A stretch of DNA of 64,000 bases from JAPWJZ01 sp966211335 (lineage in GTDB: Bacteria > Pseudomonadota > Alphaproteobacteria > Micavibrionales > UBA2020), in contig CBIHNF010000001.1 in the NCBI GenBank assembly GCA_966211335.1, positions 1,674,001 to 1,738,000 of the forward strand. Direction: 5' to 3'. The notes below the pieces were generated by a model. The model was not told the origin of the DNA. It was given only the letters and a program-made list of their open reading frames with translations, and did not search any database. Positions 7,942 to 17,523 of the stretch are shown one piece after another (the stretch's first letter is position 1; each line of letters opens with the position of its first letter). Position numbers and translations under genes: made by a program.

Positions 7942-9444
7942 ATGCCATCCATGTTCAGCGCCGCGACCCTGTTCCGCAAAAAACACCCCTCTGCCGACCT
8001 GACGCGGCCCGCCTCCGGCCTGTTGCCCGTCCTGTCCGCCTGGGACCTGACGCTGCTCGGCATCGGTTGCATCATCGGCACCGGCATCTTCGTGCTGACG
8101 GGCATCGCGGCGGCAACACAGGCGGGGCCGGCGGTGGTTTTGTCGTTCGTCGTTTCCGGTTTTGCCTGCGCCTTTGCGGCGCTGGCCTATGCTGAACTCT
8201 CGTCCTCGGTCGGTGGTTGCGGTTCGGCCTACGGTTATTCCTACGCGGCCTTCGGCGAATTCATGGCCTGGGTCATCGGCTGGGACCTTGTTCTTGAATA
8301 CGGCGTTTCCGTTGCGGCTGTGGCTAATGGCTGGTCGGGGTATTTCAATACGGGTCTGGCAGGTCTGGCGACGAAGCTGCACGACTGGTTCAATATCGAT
8401 GTCGACCTGTCGCTGCCGTTTGCGCTGACGCATGGCCCCTTCGCGGAAGATCCGGTCACGCATCTCGCCACCCCCGGTATCGTCAACCTGCCGGCGGCGG
8501 GCATTATCCTGATCCTCATGGGTATTCTTATTGTCGGCATCAAAGCCAGCGCGCGCCTGAATACGGCGATGGTCATTATCAAACTGTCGACGATCGCGAT
8601 TTTCCTCGCTGTCGCCGTCGGCCATATCAACACCGCACTCTGGTCGCCCTTCATGCCATTCGGCTGGTTCCAGACCCTGCCGGACGGTAAAACGGTCGGC
8701 GTTCTCGCCGGCGCATCTGTCGTCTTCTTCGCCTATGTCGGTTTTGACGCTGTCTCGACGGCTGTTGAGGAAGCCAAAAATCCTGCCCGCGACGTGCCGA
8801 TTGGCATTCTGTCGTCGCTTGCCTTCTGCACGGTTATTTACATCATCGTCTCCGGCGTGCTGACGGGCATCGTGCCCTATGCCAGCCTGAACGTGAAGGA
8901 AGGATCACCCGTCGCCTATGCGCTGCAGCAGATCGGCTTTAACGGCGCGTCCATTCTGGTGTCGACCGGTGTTATTTTCGGTCTGACGACCGTTATGCTG
9001 GTGCTTTACTACGGCCTGACGCGCATTATTTTCGCGATGTCGCGTGACGGCCTGTTGCCGAAGTCGCTTGGCGAAGTCAGCCCCAAAACCCATACGCCGG
9101 TTCGGACGACCGTTATTTGCGGCGTGATCATGGCGATTATGGCGGGCTGCATTCCGCTCGGCACACTCGCGGAGCTCGTGAACATCGGCACGCTGGTCGC
9201 TTTCGTGCTGGTTTGCATCGGCGTCATCCTGCTGCGCCGCCGTTATCCCGACCTGAAGCGGCCGTTCCAGACGCCCTTCGGCCTGCTCATTCCCGTTATG
9301 GGCGTATTGTCCTGCGGTGCGCTTGTTGCCTTCCTGCCGATGCTGACGCAAATCCGCTTCATCGTCTGGCTGGCCGTCGGGCTTGTCATTTATTTTGGCT
9401 ACAGCATACGTCACAGCGAGATGGGCAAGGCGGAAAAAGTCTAA
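7942..9444 (+). CDS. APC-family amino-acid permease (cationic amino-acid transporter type)
   Basis: This 500-residue inner-membrane protein has about 12-13 hydrophobic segments. The first transmembrane motif, GIGCIIGTGIFVLTG, and the later FFAYVGFDAVSTAVEEAKNP are the hallmarks of the CAT branch of the amino acid-polyamine-organocation superfamily. It is expected to import an amino acid; the exact substrate is not predictable. AGGAG lies 12 bases before the ATG at 7942, a rather long spacing. Homologues of this branch are common and usually unlinked to a pathway, as here. Confidence 0.9.
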   Translation: MPSMFSAATLFRKKHPSADLTRPASGLLPVLSAWDLTLLGIGCIIGTGIFVLTGIAAATQAGPAVVLSFVVSGFACAFAALAYAELSSSVGGCGSAYGYSYAAFGEFMAWVIGWDLVLEYGVSVAAVANGWSGYFNTGLAGLATKLHDWFNIDVDLSLPFALTHGPFAEDPVTHLATPGIVNLPAAGIILILMGILIVGIKASARLNTAMVIIKLSTIAIFLAVAVGHINTALWSPFMPFGWFQTLPDGKTVGVLAGASVVFFAYVGFDAVSTAVEEAKNPARDVPIGILSSLAFCTVIYIIVSGVLTGIVPYASLNVKEGSPVAYALQQIGFNGASILVSTGVIFGLTTVMLVLYYGLTRIIFAMSRDGLLPKSLGEVSPKTHTPVRTTVICGVIMAIMAGCIPLGTLAELVNIGTLVAFVLVCIGVILLRRRYPDLKRPFQTPFGLLIPVMGVLSCGALVAFLPMLTQIRFIVWLAVGLVIYFGYSIRHSEMGKAEKV

Positions 9445-9532
9445 GGCTTTCAGTGCCGCGCGGCAGGTTTACCACCCGTTAATCTATCCGGTTCAAAATA
9501 GAATACGACAATACCGGAGCGGGGATTTACTT

Positions 9533-9976
9533 GTGACAAAATGGCTGGGAATTTTTGCCTTCATAGTTTGCATGGCGGTTACGTTCAACGCAGGCTTTGC
9601 CGTTGCAGCGGAGGAAGAAGCACCGGCTGAGGACGGCAAGCCCGCCGCGCCGAAGCCCGATTTTGATTATCTCGAGCTCAAGCCTATCGTCGTGCCCATC
9701 ATCACCGAGCGTGGCTTGACGCAGCAGCTCAGCCTCGTCATCACGATAGAGCTGCCGTACGGCACGAAGGATGACATCAAACTGCTCGAACCCAAGCTGG
9801 CCGACACATACATCAGCGACCTCTACGGCGTTCTTGGCGCCGGCGGCGCGATGATGCACGGCAATGTGGTGGATGTCGCGGCCTTGAAAGACCGGCTGAC
9901 GCGCGACACCACGAAAGTATTAGGGGATAAATATATTCAGGTGCTGCTGCCGGCCGTGCAGCAGAGCCAGCGCTAG
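9533..9976 (+). CDS. FliL-like single-pass membrane protein
   Basis: This is 147 residues starting at a GTG (9533) with GGGG eight bases upstream. The open frame extends further 5' but overlaps the permease and has no ribosome site. One transmembrane or signal-anchor segment occupies residues ~4-24, then a short acidic Ala/Pro linker, then a domain whose pattern (YLELKPIVVPI, QLSLVITIELPY, and a region rich in leucine and aspartate ending in VLLPAVQ) resembles the periplasmic domain of FliL. No flagellar genes are nearby, so a role in a motor is not implied. Its TAG stop shares CTAG with the recG stop on the other strand. Confidence 0.6.
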   Translation: MTKWLGIFAFIVCMAVTFNAGFAVAAEEEAPAEDGKPAAPKPDFDYLELKPIVVPIITERGLTQQLSLVITIELPYGTKDDIKLLEPKLADTYISDLYGVLGAGGAMMHGNVVDVAALKDRLTRDTTKVLGDKYIQVLLPAVQQSQR

Positions 9977-12063
9977 CCCGACCGCAGGTACTTAATCGCC
10001 GTATCACGTTCAAAAAGATACAAAAGCGTACGCAATGCGGTGCCGCGCGGGCTGGTCAGTTGCGGGTCGCGGGTTAAAATCAGCCTTGCATCGTCAAAGG
10101 CGGTGGCAATCAGGTCGCCGTGGAATTCAGCATTGGCGAGGCGGAATTCGGGCATCCCGCTCTGGCGGGTGCCGAGCATTTCGCCTGCGCCGCGCAACTT
10201 CAAATCCTGTTCCGCGATGAAAAACCCGTCTTCGGAATCTTTTATCGTCGCAAGGCGCTTGCGGGCGACTTCGCTGAGCTTGCTGCTGTACAGCAGGATG
10301 CAGGTCGACTTGCCGGAGCCGCGGCCGATGCGCCCGCGCAGCTGGTGCAGCTGTGACAGGCCAAAACGCTCCGCATGTTCAATCACCATCACCGTCGCCT
10401 GCGGCACATCGACGCCGACTTCGATCACGGTGGTGGAGACGAGAATATCAAGTTCGCCCTTGGAGAAGGCTTCCATCACTTTGTCTTTTTCCGCGGGCTT
10501 CATGCGCCCGTGCAAAAGACCGACACGCGCGCCATAGCGCTGCTGCAGGTAAATAAAACGCTCTTCCGCCGCGGCAAGATCCAGTTTCTCCGATTCCTCG
10601 ACCAGCGGGCACACCCAGTAAATGCGCTCGCCCGTTTCAATCTTGCGCTGCAGCGCTTCGGCAACTTCCTGCAGGCGTTCATCGGCGACAAGTCGCGTAT
10701 CGATGGGCTGGCGGCCGGGCGGTTTTTCGTTCAGGCGGCTGACGTCCATATCGCCATAAACCGTCAGCGTCAGCGTGCGCGGAATGGGCGTCGCCGTCAT
10801 CACCAGCATATCTGCGGCCTGTCCTTTTTCCGACATCTGCAGGCGCTGGTGAACGCCGAAGCGGTGCTGCTCATCCACAATCGCGAGGGCAAGGTCCTTG
10901 AAGATGACATCTTCCTGAAACAGCGCATGGGTGCCGATAATAATATCCGCTTCGCCATTGGCAATCTGGTCGAGAATAGCCTTGCGTGTTTTGCCCTTGT
11001 CGCGTCCAGTGAGCGTAACAACCTTCAGGCCGATTTTTTCGGCAAGGGCGGAAATATTATGTTCGTGCTGGCGCGCCAGAATTTCTGTCGGCGCCATGAT
11101 CGCCCCTTGCGCGCCGGAGCCGATGGCGTGGACGAGGGCGAGGAAGGCAACAGCCGTTTTACCGCTGCCGACATCCCCCTGCAGCAGCCGGTGCATGCGC
11201 TGGGGCTGCCGCATATCGGCGCGGATTTCCTCTACGGCCTGTTTCTGGCTGTTGGTCAGTTCAAAAGGAAAAGCGGCAAGGGCTTTTGCAAACAAATCAT
11301 CGCTGCCATTCAAGACGCGCCCGGCCTGACGCTTCTGGTTCTGGCGGACGAGCGCCATGGTCAGCTGGTTGGCGAGCAATTCGTCATAGGCCAGACGCTG
11401 ACGTGCGACATGCAGCGGAGATAAGTCCGCCTCATCGGTGGGGTTGTGCGCCGCCTTCAATGCTTCATGCCATCGCGGCCAGTTTTCCCGCGACTGATGG
11501 GCGGGGTCGAGCCATTCTTCCAGAACAGGAATGCGGGCAAGCGCGCCGCGCATAATTTTAAGCGACACTTTTTGCGTGAGCCCTGCGGTCAGCGGATAAA
11601 CAGGCTCGATCGCCGGTATTTGATCGCGCAGCAATTCGGTTGTGATATAGTCGGGGTGCGGCATCTGCAGATAGCCGCCGTAAAATTCCAGCTTGCCGCT
11701 GATAACGCGTGTTTCGCCAACGGGCAGGGTCTGCTCCAGATAATCCCCCTGCACGTTGAAAAAGGTAATGTCGATCCAGCCGGTGCCGTCCGTCGCCTTG
11801 ACGCGATAGGGCAGGCCCTGCCGTTTGGGCGGCATATGATCTTCGATGCGGAGGACAAGCGTGGCGACGCTGTCCGGCTTCGCGTCCCGCAGGGCGGGGC
11901 TGTAGCGCCGGTCGATGACGCCGGACGGCAAATGCCAGAACAGGTCGGAAATCATCGGCCCCGCGACTTTTTCCAGCAGCTTGGTCATGCGCGGGCCAAC
12001 GCCCTGTAAGGTCTTCGTCGACTGGAAAAGCGGGTCAAGAACGAAGGGCCGGGTGGCGGTCAC
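9973..12063 (-). CDS. recG: ATP-dependent DNA helicase RecG
   Basis: RecG is a superfamily-2 helicase that remodels stalled replication forks and Holliday junctions. At 696 residues it matches the family. An N-terminal wedge/OB domain (residues ~1-200, with LQGVGPRM near residue 20) is followed by Walker A GDVGSGKTAVA, the DEQH box in VDEQHRFGV, TATPIPRTL, and QLRGRIGRG. The C-terminal FRLANAEFHGDL segment is also typical. It is leftward, seven bases downstream of the membrane-protein gene at 12070, and ends convergently in a four-base overlap with the FliL-like gene. Confidence 0.97.
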   Translation of the reverse strand: MTATRPFVLDPLFQSTKTLQGVGPRMTKLLEKVAGPMISDLFWHLPSGVIDRRYSPALRDAKPDSVATLVLRIEDHMPPKRQGLPYRVKATDGTGWIDITFFNVQGDYLEQTLPVGETRVISGKLEFYGGYLQMPHPDYITTELLRDQIPAIEPVYPLTAGLTQKVSLKIMRGALARIPVLEEWLDPAHQSRENWPRWHEALKAAHNPTDEADLSPLHVARQRLAYDELLANQLTMALVRQNQKRQAGRVLNGSDDLFAKALAAFPFELTNSQKQAVEEIRADMRQPQRMHRLLQGDVGSGKTAVAFLALVHAIGSGAQGAIMAPTEILARQHEHNISALAEKIGLKVVTLTGRDKGKTRKAILDQIANGEADIIIGTHALFQEDVIFKDLALAIVDEQHRFGVHQRLQMSEKGQAADMLVMTATPIPRTLTLTVYGDMDVSRLNEKPPGRQPIDTRLVADERLQEVAEALQRKIETGERIYWVCPLVEESEKLDLAAAEERFIYLQQRYGARVGLLHGRMKPAEKDKVMEAFSKGELDILVSTTVIEVGVDVPQATVMVIEHAERFGLSQLHQLRGRIGRGSGKSTCILLYSSKLSEVARKRLATIKDSEDGFFIAEQDLKLRGAGEMLGTRQSGMPEFRLANAEFHGDLIATAFDDARLILTRDPQLTSPRGTALRTLLYLFERDTAIKYLRSG

Positions 12064-12069
12064 GGGATA

Positions 12070-13008
12070 TTACCGGCTTTCGCGGATGTATTTGTTGTTA
12101 ATGCGGACAGCAAGCGCGCCCACCCCGATCAGCATAAAGCCAATCAGCATCAACCCGACCGGCCCTGCAAGATTACCCTTGAAGTGGTCATACATGAAAT
12201 CGCCCACATAGCAGAGCAGGGTGATGGATCCGACCACCAGCAACGCCCGCGACCTTGCGACCGTACTGAGGAATATCGTGCCGCAGGCGAGTGGCAGGAT
12301 AAGGAATTCACCTGCCTTGTTGTTCAGCCAGTCATAGGAGGTGCCAAGAAACAGGCCGGAGCCGAAGAAGTAAACAAGGCCTGCCAGCGGCTTGTGCCGC
12401 GACTGATCAAGCGCCCAGCCGATGCAGAGCAGGGAGGAGCCGATGACAAGACCAATCAGATGCTCATTAATATTCAGCAGGTCAAAGGCAATAGCAAAGA
12501 AACCGAGCGTGAAGTAGATGGTCGTCAGTGCCAGCAGCGTGCGCTGCTTGGCATAGAAAGCGCAGCCTTGCTGCAATGCCATGACGAAATGCAGGAACAG
12601 CAGGCCATAGGCGGGATCACCGCCGTGCGCAAATTCCTTTAATGTCACGAGAATGCCGACGGGTTCGAGAATTGCAGCGACGAGGAAGAGAGGCGTCGCG
12701 GCCTTTTCAAACCGCGCGTCATCGCAGCAGACGAGAGCCATAGCGAAGGCGCAAAAGCCGGGGCCGAGCGTCAAGATGATGCGGGCTGCAGAATTGAGGT
12801 GATCCCACTGCATGCCGATATAAATCGAAAGGCCGGCAAAAACGAACAGGCCGCCGATATAGCCGAAAAGGCGGCCCAGAATGCCGCTCGACTGTTCCGC
12901 CTTGAATTCGGCACTGCCGCGCATGGCGGCGGCAATTTCATCCAGCGTGATCTCGTGGCGTTTTGCTGTGCTGACGATGTCCGCTATCGCATCCTGCTTC
13001 ATGGTCAT
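12070..13008 (-). CDS. DUF2157-like polytopic membrane protein
   Basis: This 312-residue protein has a short cytoplasmic N-terminus (~40 residues, ending FKAEQ) followed by about nine hydrophobic helices; the first reads LGRLFGYIGGLFVFAGLSIYIG. The layout, a short helical head then a GRLFGYIGG-type opening, is that of the DUF2157 family, whose function is unknown. It overlaps its upstream partner (13005-13637) by four bases (ATGA), so the two are co-translated and probably form a complex in the inner membrane. recG follows after seven bases. Confidence 0.6.
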   Translation of the reverse strand: MTMKQDAIADIVSTAKRHEITLDEIAAAMRGSAEFKAEQSSGILGRLFGYIGGLFVFAGLSIYIGMQWDHLNSAARIILTLGPGFCAFAMALVCCDDARFEKAATPLFLVAAILEPVGILVTLKEFAHGGDPAYGLLFLHFVMALQQGCAFYAKQRTLLALTTIYFTLGFFAIAFDLLNINEHLIGLVIGSSLLCIGWALDQSRHKPLAGLVYFFGSGLFLGTSYDWLNNKAGEFLILPLACGTIFLSTVARSRALLVVGSITLLCYVGDFMYDHFKGNLAGPVGLMLIGFMLIGVGALAVRINNKYIRESR

Positions 13009-13637
13009 TGGTTTTTACCCGTCGCCCAGCCGATGAACTCGGCGCTGCCATAGTAAAACGGCGACTGGTTGTTCAGCGGCGTCAGCGGGTAGGAGCTGCT
13101 GCCCTTGCGCAGGCGCATTTCGCTGCCATAGCGGCCGCCGACAAAAAGCTCGCCTATAAACCCGCTGCGGCTATAACCGTCATAAGACATTGTATAGCCA
13201 TCCGGCGATTCAAGGTTGGTATCCAGCTTGTAGCCCTTGGTGGCCTCGACAACCTGTTCGGTGGTGCCGGTCATTTTGTCCATATCGGCGGGGTAGGGGA
13301 AGGGAAGCTCGCGCACCTTTTGGGTCGCAGCGTCATAAACGTAAATTTTCTTCCAGGAATTGTAGTAATAATTCGTGCCGTTGTTGTTCGGGTTGCTCGG
13401 CGCTTTCGTGTATTGCGCTTTCAGGACGCCGTCTTTATCGACAGTGAGCTTTACCGATACCGGCGTTGTGCTGGCATTGGTGCTGTCGCTGGTTGCGAAA
13501 ATAAGGTCGTATTTGGGCGGGTCGCCAAGGGCCGTCGGCAGGCTGCTGGCAATCATAAAGCCGAACATCAGCAGCACCGGCAGCGCAAGGCCGATAATGA
13601 GCACAAAATTGTCTTTGAAGAAATTCTTCGAGGCCAT
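13005..13637 (-). CDS. Membrane-anchored partner of the DUF2157-like protein
   Basis: This 210-residue protein has one N-terminal transmembrane anchor (residues ~10-32, FVLIIGLALPVLLMFGFMI) and a mature periplasmic domain rich in Ser, Thr, Tyr and Asn. The stretch LGDPPKYDLIF just after the anchor recalls the GDYxxLxY proteins that accompany DUF2157 proteins elsewhere, but the match is loose. It is the first gene of the pair and overlaps the next by four bases. Its start lies 31 bp from the sdhE start on the other strand, so the two promoters are divergent. Function is unknown. Confidence 0.55.
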   Translation of the reverse strand: MASKNFFKDNFVLIIGLALPVLLMFGFMIASSLPTALGDPPKYDLIFATSDSTNASTTPVSVKLTVDKDGVLKAQYTKAPSNPNNNGTNYYYNSWKKIYVYDAATQKVRELPFPYPADMDKMTGTTEQVVEATKGYKLDTNLESPDGYTMSYDGYSRSGFIGELFVGGRYGSEMRLRKGSSSYPLTPLNNQSPFYYGSAEFIGWATGKNQ

Positions 13638-13668
13638 ATGTTATTCCCTTATTTTGAACAGGTCGAAT

Positions 13669-13944
13669 ATGCACGAAATTCCCGCCGAGGACAATATATC
13701 CATAAAACGGAAACAGATGGTGTTCCGCAGCTGGCATCGCGGCACGCGGGAAGTGGATTTGCTGCTGGGCCGCTTCGCCGATGCCCATATGCCGGGGTTT
13801 GATGCCGAACAGCTGGCGCTTTACGACCGTTTCTTGAACAACAGTGATCCTGACATATATAACTGGATCACGGGGCAGGAGCCGGTACCGCCGGCCGAAG
13901 ACAATAAGGTTGTGCGTCTTCTATTGGCTTTCTACCCCGCCTGA
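13669..13944 (+). CDS. sdhE: FAD assembly factor SdhE
   Basis: SdhE (Sdh5/CptB, DUF339) helps attach FAD covalently to SdhA of succinate dehydrogenase. The protein is 91 residues, with the signature RGTREVDLLLGRF near residue 24; its RGxRE portion is the FAD-transfer motif. The C-terminal half has the helical FLNNSDPDIYNWITG typical of the family. A longer frame extends 5' on the same strand, but the ATG at 13669 gives the normal family size. mfd follows 32 bp downstream; the sdhE-mfd neighbourhood next to recG is common in alphaproteobacteria. Confidence 0.93.
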   Translation: MHEIPAEDNISIKRKQMVFRSWHRGTREVDLLLGRFADAHMPGFDAEQLALYDRFLNNSDPDIYNWITGQEPVPPAEDNKVVRLLLAFYPA

Positions 13945-13976
13945 TGCAATAAGACTAAAGAAAAACAGGGACAAGC

Positions 13977-16900
13977 ATGACGACCCCCAGTCCCGCGAAA
14001 GAGAAGCGCAAAGCAGAACGGTATCCCCTTTTCGGCGTACCGGAGGGGTACGATTCTGTTTTTCTGGCCGAAACCGCCCGCAAATCGCACAGCCCTGTCC
14101 TCCACGTCACCTCCGACGACGTCCATTTCGAGGAAATCTATGAGGCGCTGACCTTCTTCGCGCCCGATGTGGAAGTGCTTCGCTTCCCTGCGTGGGACTG
14201 CCTGCCTTACGACCGTATTTCCCCAACGGCGGAGGTGGTGGGCGAGCGGTTGAAAACCCTCTCGCGGCTGCTGCACCGCAATTCCAAAAAGTCGCTGATT
14301 GTCTTGACAACGATCAGCGCCGCAACACAACGCATTCCGCCACAAGAATTGCTGCGCAATTCCGTGTTTACCGCCCGCAAGGGCGAGAATATTGACCAGA
14401 AAGCCCTGCAGAATTTCCTGCTCGCCAACGGCTACCACCGCACGGAAACGGTGCGGGAGGCGGGGGAATATGCCTTGCGCGGCGGGCTGATCGATATTTT
14501 CCCGTCCGGTTCGCTGGATCCCCTGCGCATCGATTGCTTCGGCGACGAGATTGAAAATATCCGCGCCTTTGACGCGCTGTCCCAGCGCACGACGGAAGAC
14601 AGGACGGAACTTGCGCTTTATCCCGTGTCGGAAGTGCTGCTGACCGAACAGGCAATTGCTACCTTCCGCGCGCGCTACCGCGAGCTTTTTGGTGCAATCC
14701 GCGATGATGACCCGTTGTATGAAGCCATTTCCGAGGCACGTAAATATGCCGGCATGGAACACTGGCTGCCGCTGTACTACGACCAGCTGGAAACAATTTT
14801 CGATTACATGCCGGATGCGACGGTGACGCTGGACTACCAGACCGAACAATCGCGCGAGTCCCGCCTGCAGCAGATCGACGACCTATATAACGCGCGCCGC
14901 GTGATGCTGGAGGCGGAGCAGACCAAGAAAAAAGGCAAGCAGGCGGAAACAACGCAGAGCATGGCCTATCGCCCCGTGCCGATGAACCTGCTGTATATGG
15001 GGCCACATGAGTGGGCCGAGCGCCTCGGCGCACATGAGGTCATCGACCTCCATCCCTTCGCCCCCTCGCCGGGGCAGAAAGATGCCGGCGCGCGCAAGGG
15101 CCGTGATTTCGGCGATATCCGTGCGCAAAGCGCCGGCGATCTCTATGGCGTTATCAAGGAACATATCGAAAAGCTGAACCGCAGCGGCCGCAATGTCATG
15201 CTAGCGGCATATAGCAATGGTTCACGCGACCGCCTGAAGCTCATTCTCGAACAGCAGGGGCTGCCGACCATCGACGTCGTCGAAAACGGCGATACATCGG
15301 CGAAGCTTTCCATTTCCGTCCTCGGCCTCGCGCATGGTTTCGAGACGGATAAACGCGCCGTGCTGACCGAGCAGGACATGCTCGGCGACCGATTGTCGCG
15401 CACGACGAAGAAGAAAAAGAAGAGCGACGCGTTTATCTTCGAAATCAGCCAGCTGCATGAAGGCGACTACGTCGTCCACGAAGACCACGGCGTCGGCCAG
15501 TTTGAGAAATTGGAAACGCTGGTTGTCGACGGCGTGCCGCATGACTGCCTGAAGCTGATCTATGCCGGCGGCGACAAATTATTCGTGCCGGTTGAAAACC
15601 TTGACGTGCTGTCCCGCTACGGCGCGGCGGAGAACGGCGCGGTGCTGGACAGGCTCGGGGGCTCCGCCTGGCAGGCGCGCAAAGCGCGTGTCAAACGCGA
15701 CCTGCTGATTTTGGCGAACGAGCTGCTGAAAGTTGCCGCCATGCGCGTGCTGCGGCATACCGACCCCATCCACCTGCTGGACGGCAGCTACGAAAAATTC
15801 GCGGCCGGCTTCCCGTACCCGGAGACGGAGGATCAAGCCAAGGCCATCATCGACGTTATCGAAGACCTTGATAAAGACCAGGCGATGGACCGCCTTGTCT
15901 GCGGCGATGTCGGCTTCGGCAAGACGGAAGTCGCCATGCGTGCCGCGGCCATTGTCGCCCTTGCAGGTTATCAGGTTGCGGTCATCGCGCCGACGACGCT
16001 GCTGGCGCGGCAGCACTACCAGAATTTCTCTCGCCGTTTCCACGGCTTCCCCATCCGCCTCGGGCTGCTATCGAGGTTTGTGACCGGCAAGGAAGCGGAG
16101 CAGGTGAAGAAATGGGTGGAGAGCGGGGATATTAATATTATTGTCGGCACCCATTCGCTGCTGGCGGAATCCGTGAAGTTCAATAACCTCGCGCTGCTCG
16201 TCATCGATGAAGAGCAAAAATTTGGCGTCAAGCAGAAGGAACGCATCAAGGCGGTCAAGGACAATGTCCACGTCTTGACGCTGACCGCAACGCCCATTCC
16301 GCGCACGCTGCAGATGGCCTTGTCGGGTGTCCGGGAACTCAGCCTGATTACCACGGCACCAATGGACAGGCTGGCGGTCAAAACCTTTGTGCTGCCATAT
16401 GACCCCGTGGTCATTCGCGACGCACTGATGCGGGAGCATTACCGTGGTGGCCAGACCTTCTACGTCTGCCCGCGCATTTCCGATATCGAGGAACTGCGGG
16501 ATGCATTGGCGACGCTGGTACCCGAGCTGAAAGTCGTCGTCGCGCATGGCCAGATGGGCGCGGAAGAGCTGGAAGAGAAAATGTCCGCCTTCTATGAAGG
16601 CGCCTTCGATGTGCTGCTGTCGACGAACATCGTTGAATCCGGCCTCGATATCCCGAACGCCAATACCATGGTCGTCCATCGCGCGGAAATGTTTGGCCTT
16701 GCCCAGCTCTACCAGCTGCGTGGCCGTATCGGCCGCGCCAAGCAGCGCGCTTATGCCTACCTGACCTTCGACGCCCAGAAGAAGCTGACCAAGGCGGCGG
16801 AACAGCGCCTTCATGCCATAGAGCAGCTTGACAGTCTTGGCGCCGGCTTCCAGCTGGCAAGCCACGACCTTGATATCCGCGGCGCAGGCAACCTGTTGGG

Positions 16901-17462
16901 CGAGGAACAATCCGGCCATATCCGCGAAATCGGCGTCGAGCTTTACCAGCAAATGCTGGAGGAGGCGGTCGCAGCTGCGAGAGACGGCCTGAAAGAAATC
17001 CGCTCGGAAGACCACTGGTCGCCCGTTATCAACCTTGGCATGGCGGTGGTCATTCCCGATACTTACATCCCCGACCTCAACCTGCGCCTGTCCATCTACC
17101 GCCGCATCGCAGGGCTTGAGGACAAGCAGGAGATTGAAAGCTTTGCAGCCGAGCTGATCGACCGTTTCGGTGCGCTGCCGAAAGACGTCGAAAACCTTCT
17201 CGACCTCGTCGAGATCAAGCAGCTCTGCCGCCTCGCGGGCGTCGAGCGCGTTGATGCGGGGCCGAAGGGCGCGGTCATGGCCTTCCACAAATCGACCAAA
17301 ATCAACCTGCCGAAGCTGGTCGCCTATATCCAGAAACAGACCGGCACCGCCAAAATCCGGCCCGAGGACCAGAAGCTCGTCTTCATGCGCGCCTGGGATG
17401 ACCTGCCGGTCCGCGTACGCGGGCTCCATAAAGTCCTGAAGGAGCTGACAACGCTGGTTTGA
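13977..17462 (+). CDS. mfd: Transcription-repair coupling factor Mfd
   Basis: Mfd displaces RNA polymerase stalled at DNA lesions and recruits UvrA. The 1161 residues show the N-terminal UvrB-homology region (residues ~20-250), the RNAP-interaction domain opening with GDYVVHEDHGVGQF near residue 495, Walker A GDVGFGKTEVAMR, Walker B DEEQKFGVKQKE, TATPIPRTLQMAL, and the translocase end LYQLRGRIGRAKQRAYAYL, then the C-terminal TRCF domain. Length and all motifs are intact. It is probably cotranscribed with sdhE. The unknown gene at 17524 follows 61 bp later on the same strand. Confidence 0.98.
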   Translation: MTTPSPAKEKRKAERYPLFGVPEGYDSVFLAETARKSHSPVLHVTSDDVHFEEIYEALTFFAPDVEVLRFPAWDCLPYDRISPTAEVVGERLKTLSRLLHRNSKKSLIVLTTISAATQRIPPQELLRNSVFTARKGENIDQKALQNFLLANGYHRTETVREAGEYALRGGLIDIFPSGSLDPLRIDCFGDEIENIRAFDALSQRTTEDRTELALYPVSEVLLTEQAIATFRARYRELFGAIRDDDPLYEAISEARKYAGMEHWLPLYYDQLETIFDYMPDATVTLDYQTEQSRESRLQQIDDLYNARRVMLEAEQTKKKGKQAETTQSMAYRPVPMNLLYMGPHEWAERLGAHEVIDLHPFAPSPGQKDAGARKGRDFGDIRAQSAGDLYGVIKEHIEKLNRSGRNVMLAAYSNGSRDRLKLILEQQGLPTIDVVENGDTSAKLSISVLGLAHGFETDKRAVLTEQDMLGDRLSRTTKKKKKSDAFIFEISQLHEGDYVVHEDHGVGQFEKLETLVVDGVPHDCLKLIYAGGDKLFVPVENLDVLSRYGAAENGAVLDRLGGSAWQARKARVKRDLLILANELLKVAAMRVLRHTDPIHLLDGSYEKFAAGFPYPETEDQAKAIIDVIEDLDKDQAMDRLVCGDVGFGKTEVAMRAAAIVALAGYQVAVIAPTTLLARQHYQNFSRRFHGFPIRLGLLSRFVTGKEAEQVKKWVESGDINIIVGTHSLLAESVKFNNLALLVIDEEQKFGVKQKERIKAVKDNVHVLTLTATPIPRTLQMALSGVRELSLITTAPMDRLAVKTFVLPYDPVVIRDALMREHYRGGQTFYVCPRISDIEELRDALATLVPELKVVVAHGQMGAEELEEKMSAFYEGAFDVLLSTNIVESGLDIPNANTMVVHRAEMFGLAQLYQLRGRIGRAKQRAYAYLTFDAQKKLTKAAEQRLHAIEQLDSLGAGFQLASHDLDIRGAGNLLGEEQSGHIREIGVELYQQMLEEAVAAARDGLKEIRSEDHWSPVINLGMAVVIPDTYIPDLNLRLSIYRRIAGLEDKQEIESFAAELIDRFGALPKDVENLLDLVEIKQLCRLAGVERVDAGPKGAVMAFHKSTKINLPKLVAYIQKQTGTAKIRPEDQKLVFMRAWDDLPVRVRGLHKVLKELTTLV

Positions 17463-17523
17463 GGCGGTTTTGCCTTTTTAAACCGGATATGCCATGCTTG
17501 AGGCAGCAAAAGGGAGTGCCACC

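Noticed and set aside
16068..17429. A 453-residue minus-strand frame inside mfd
   Set aside because: It is antisense to a conserved helicase region and has no motifs of its own.
17461..17480. Terminator after mfd (AGGC/GCCT followed by TTTTTA)
   Set aside because: A four-base stem is too short to be convincing, although the T-run is in the right place.
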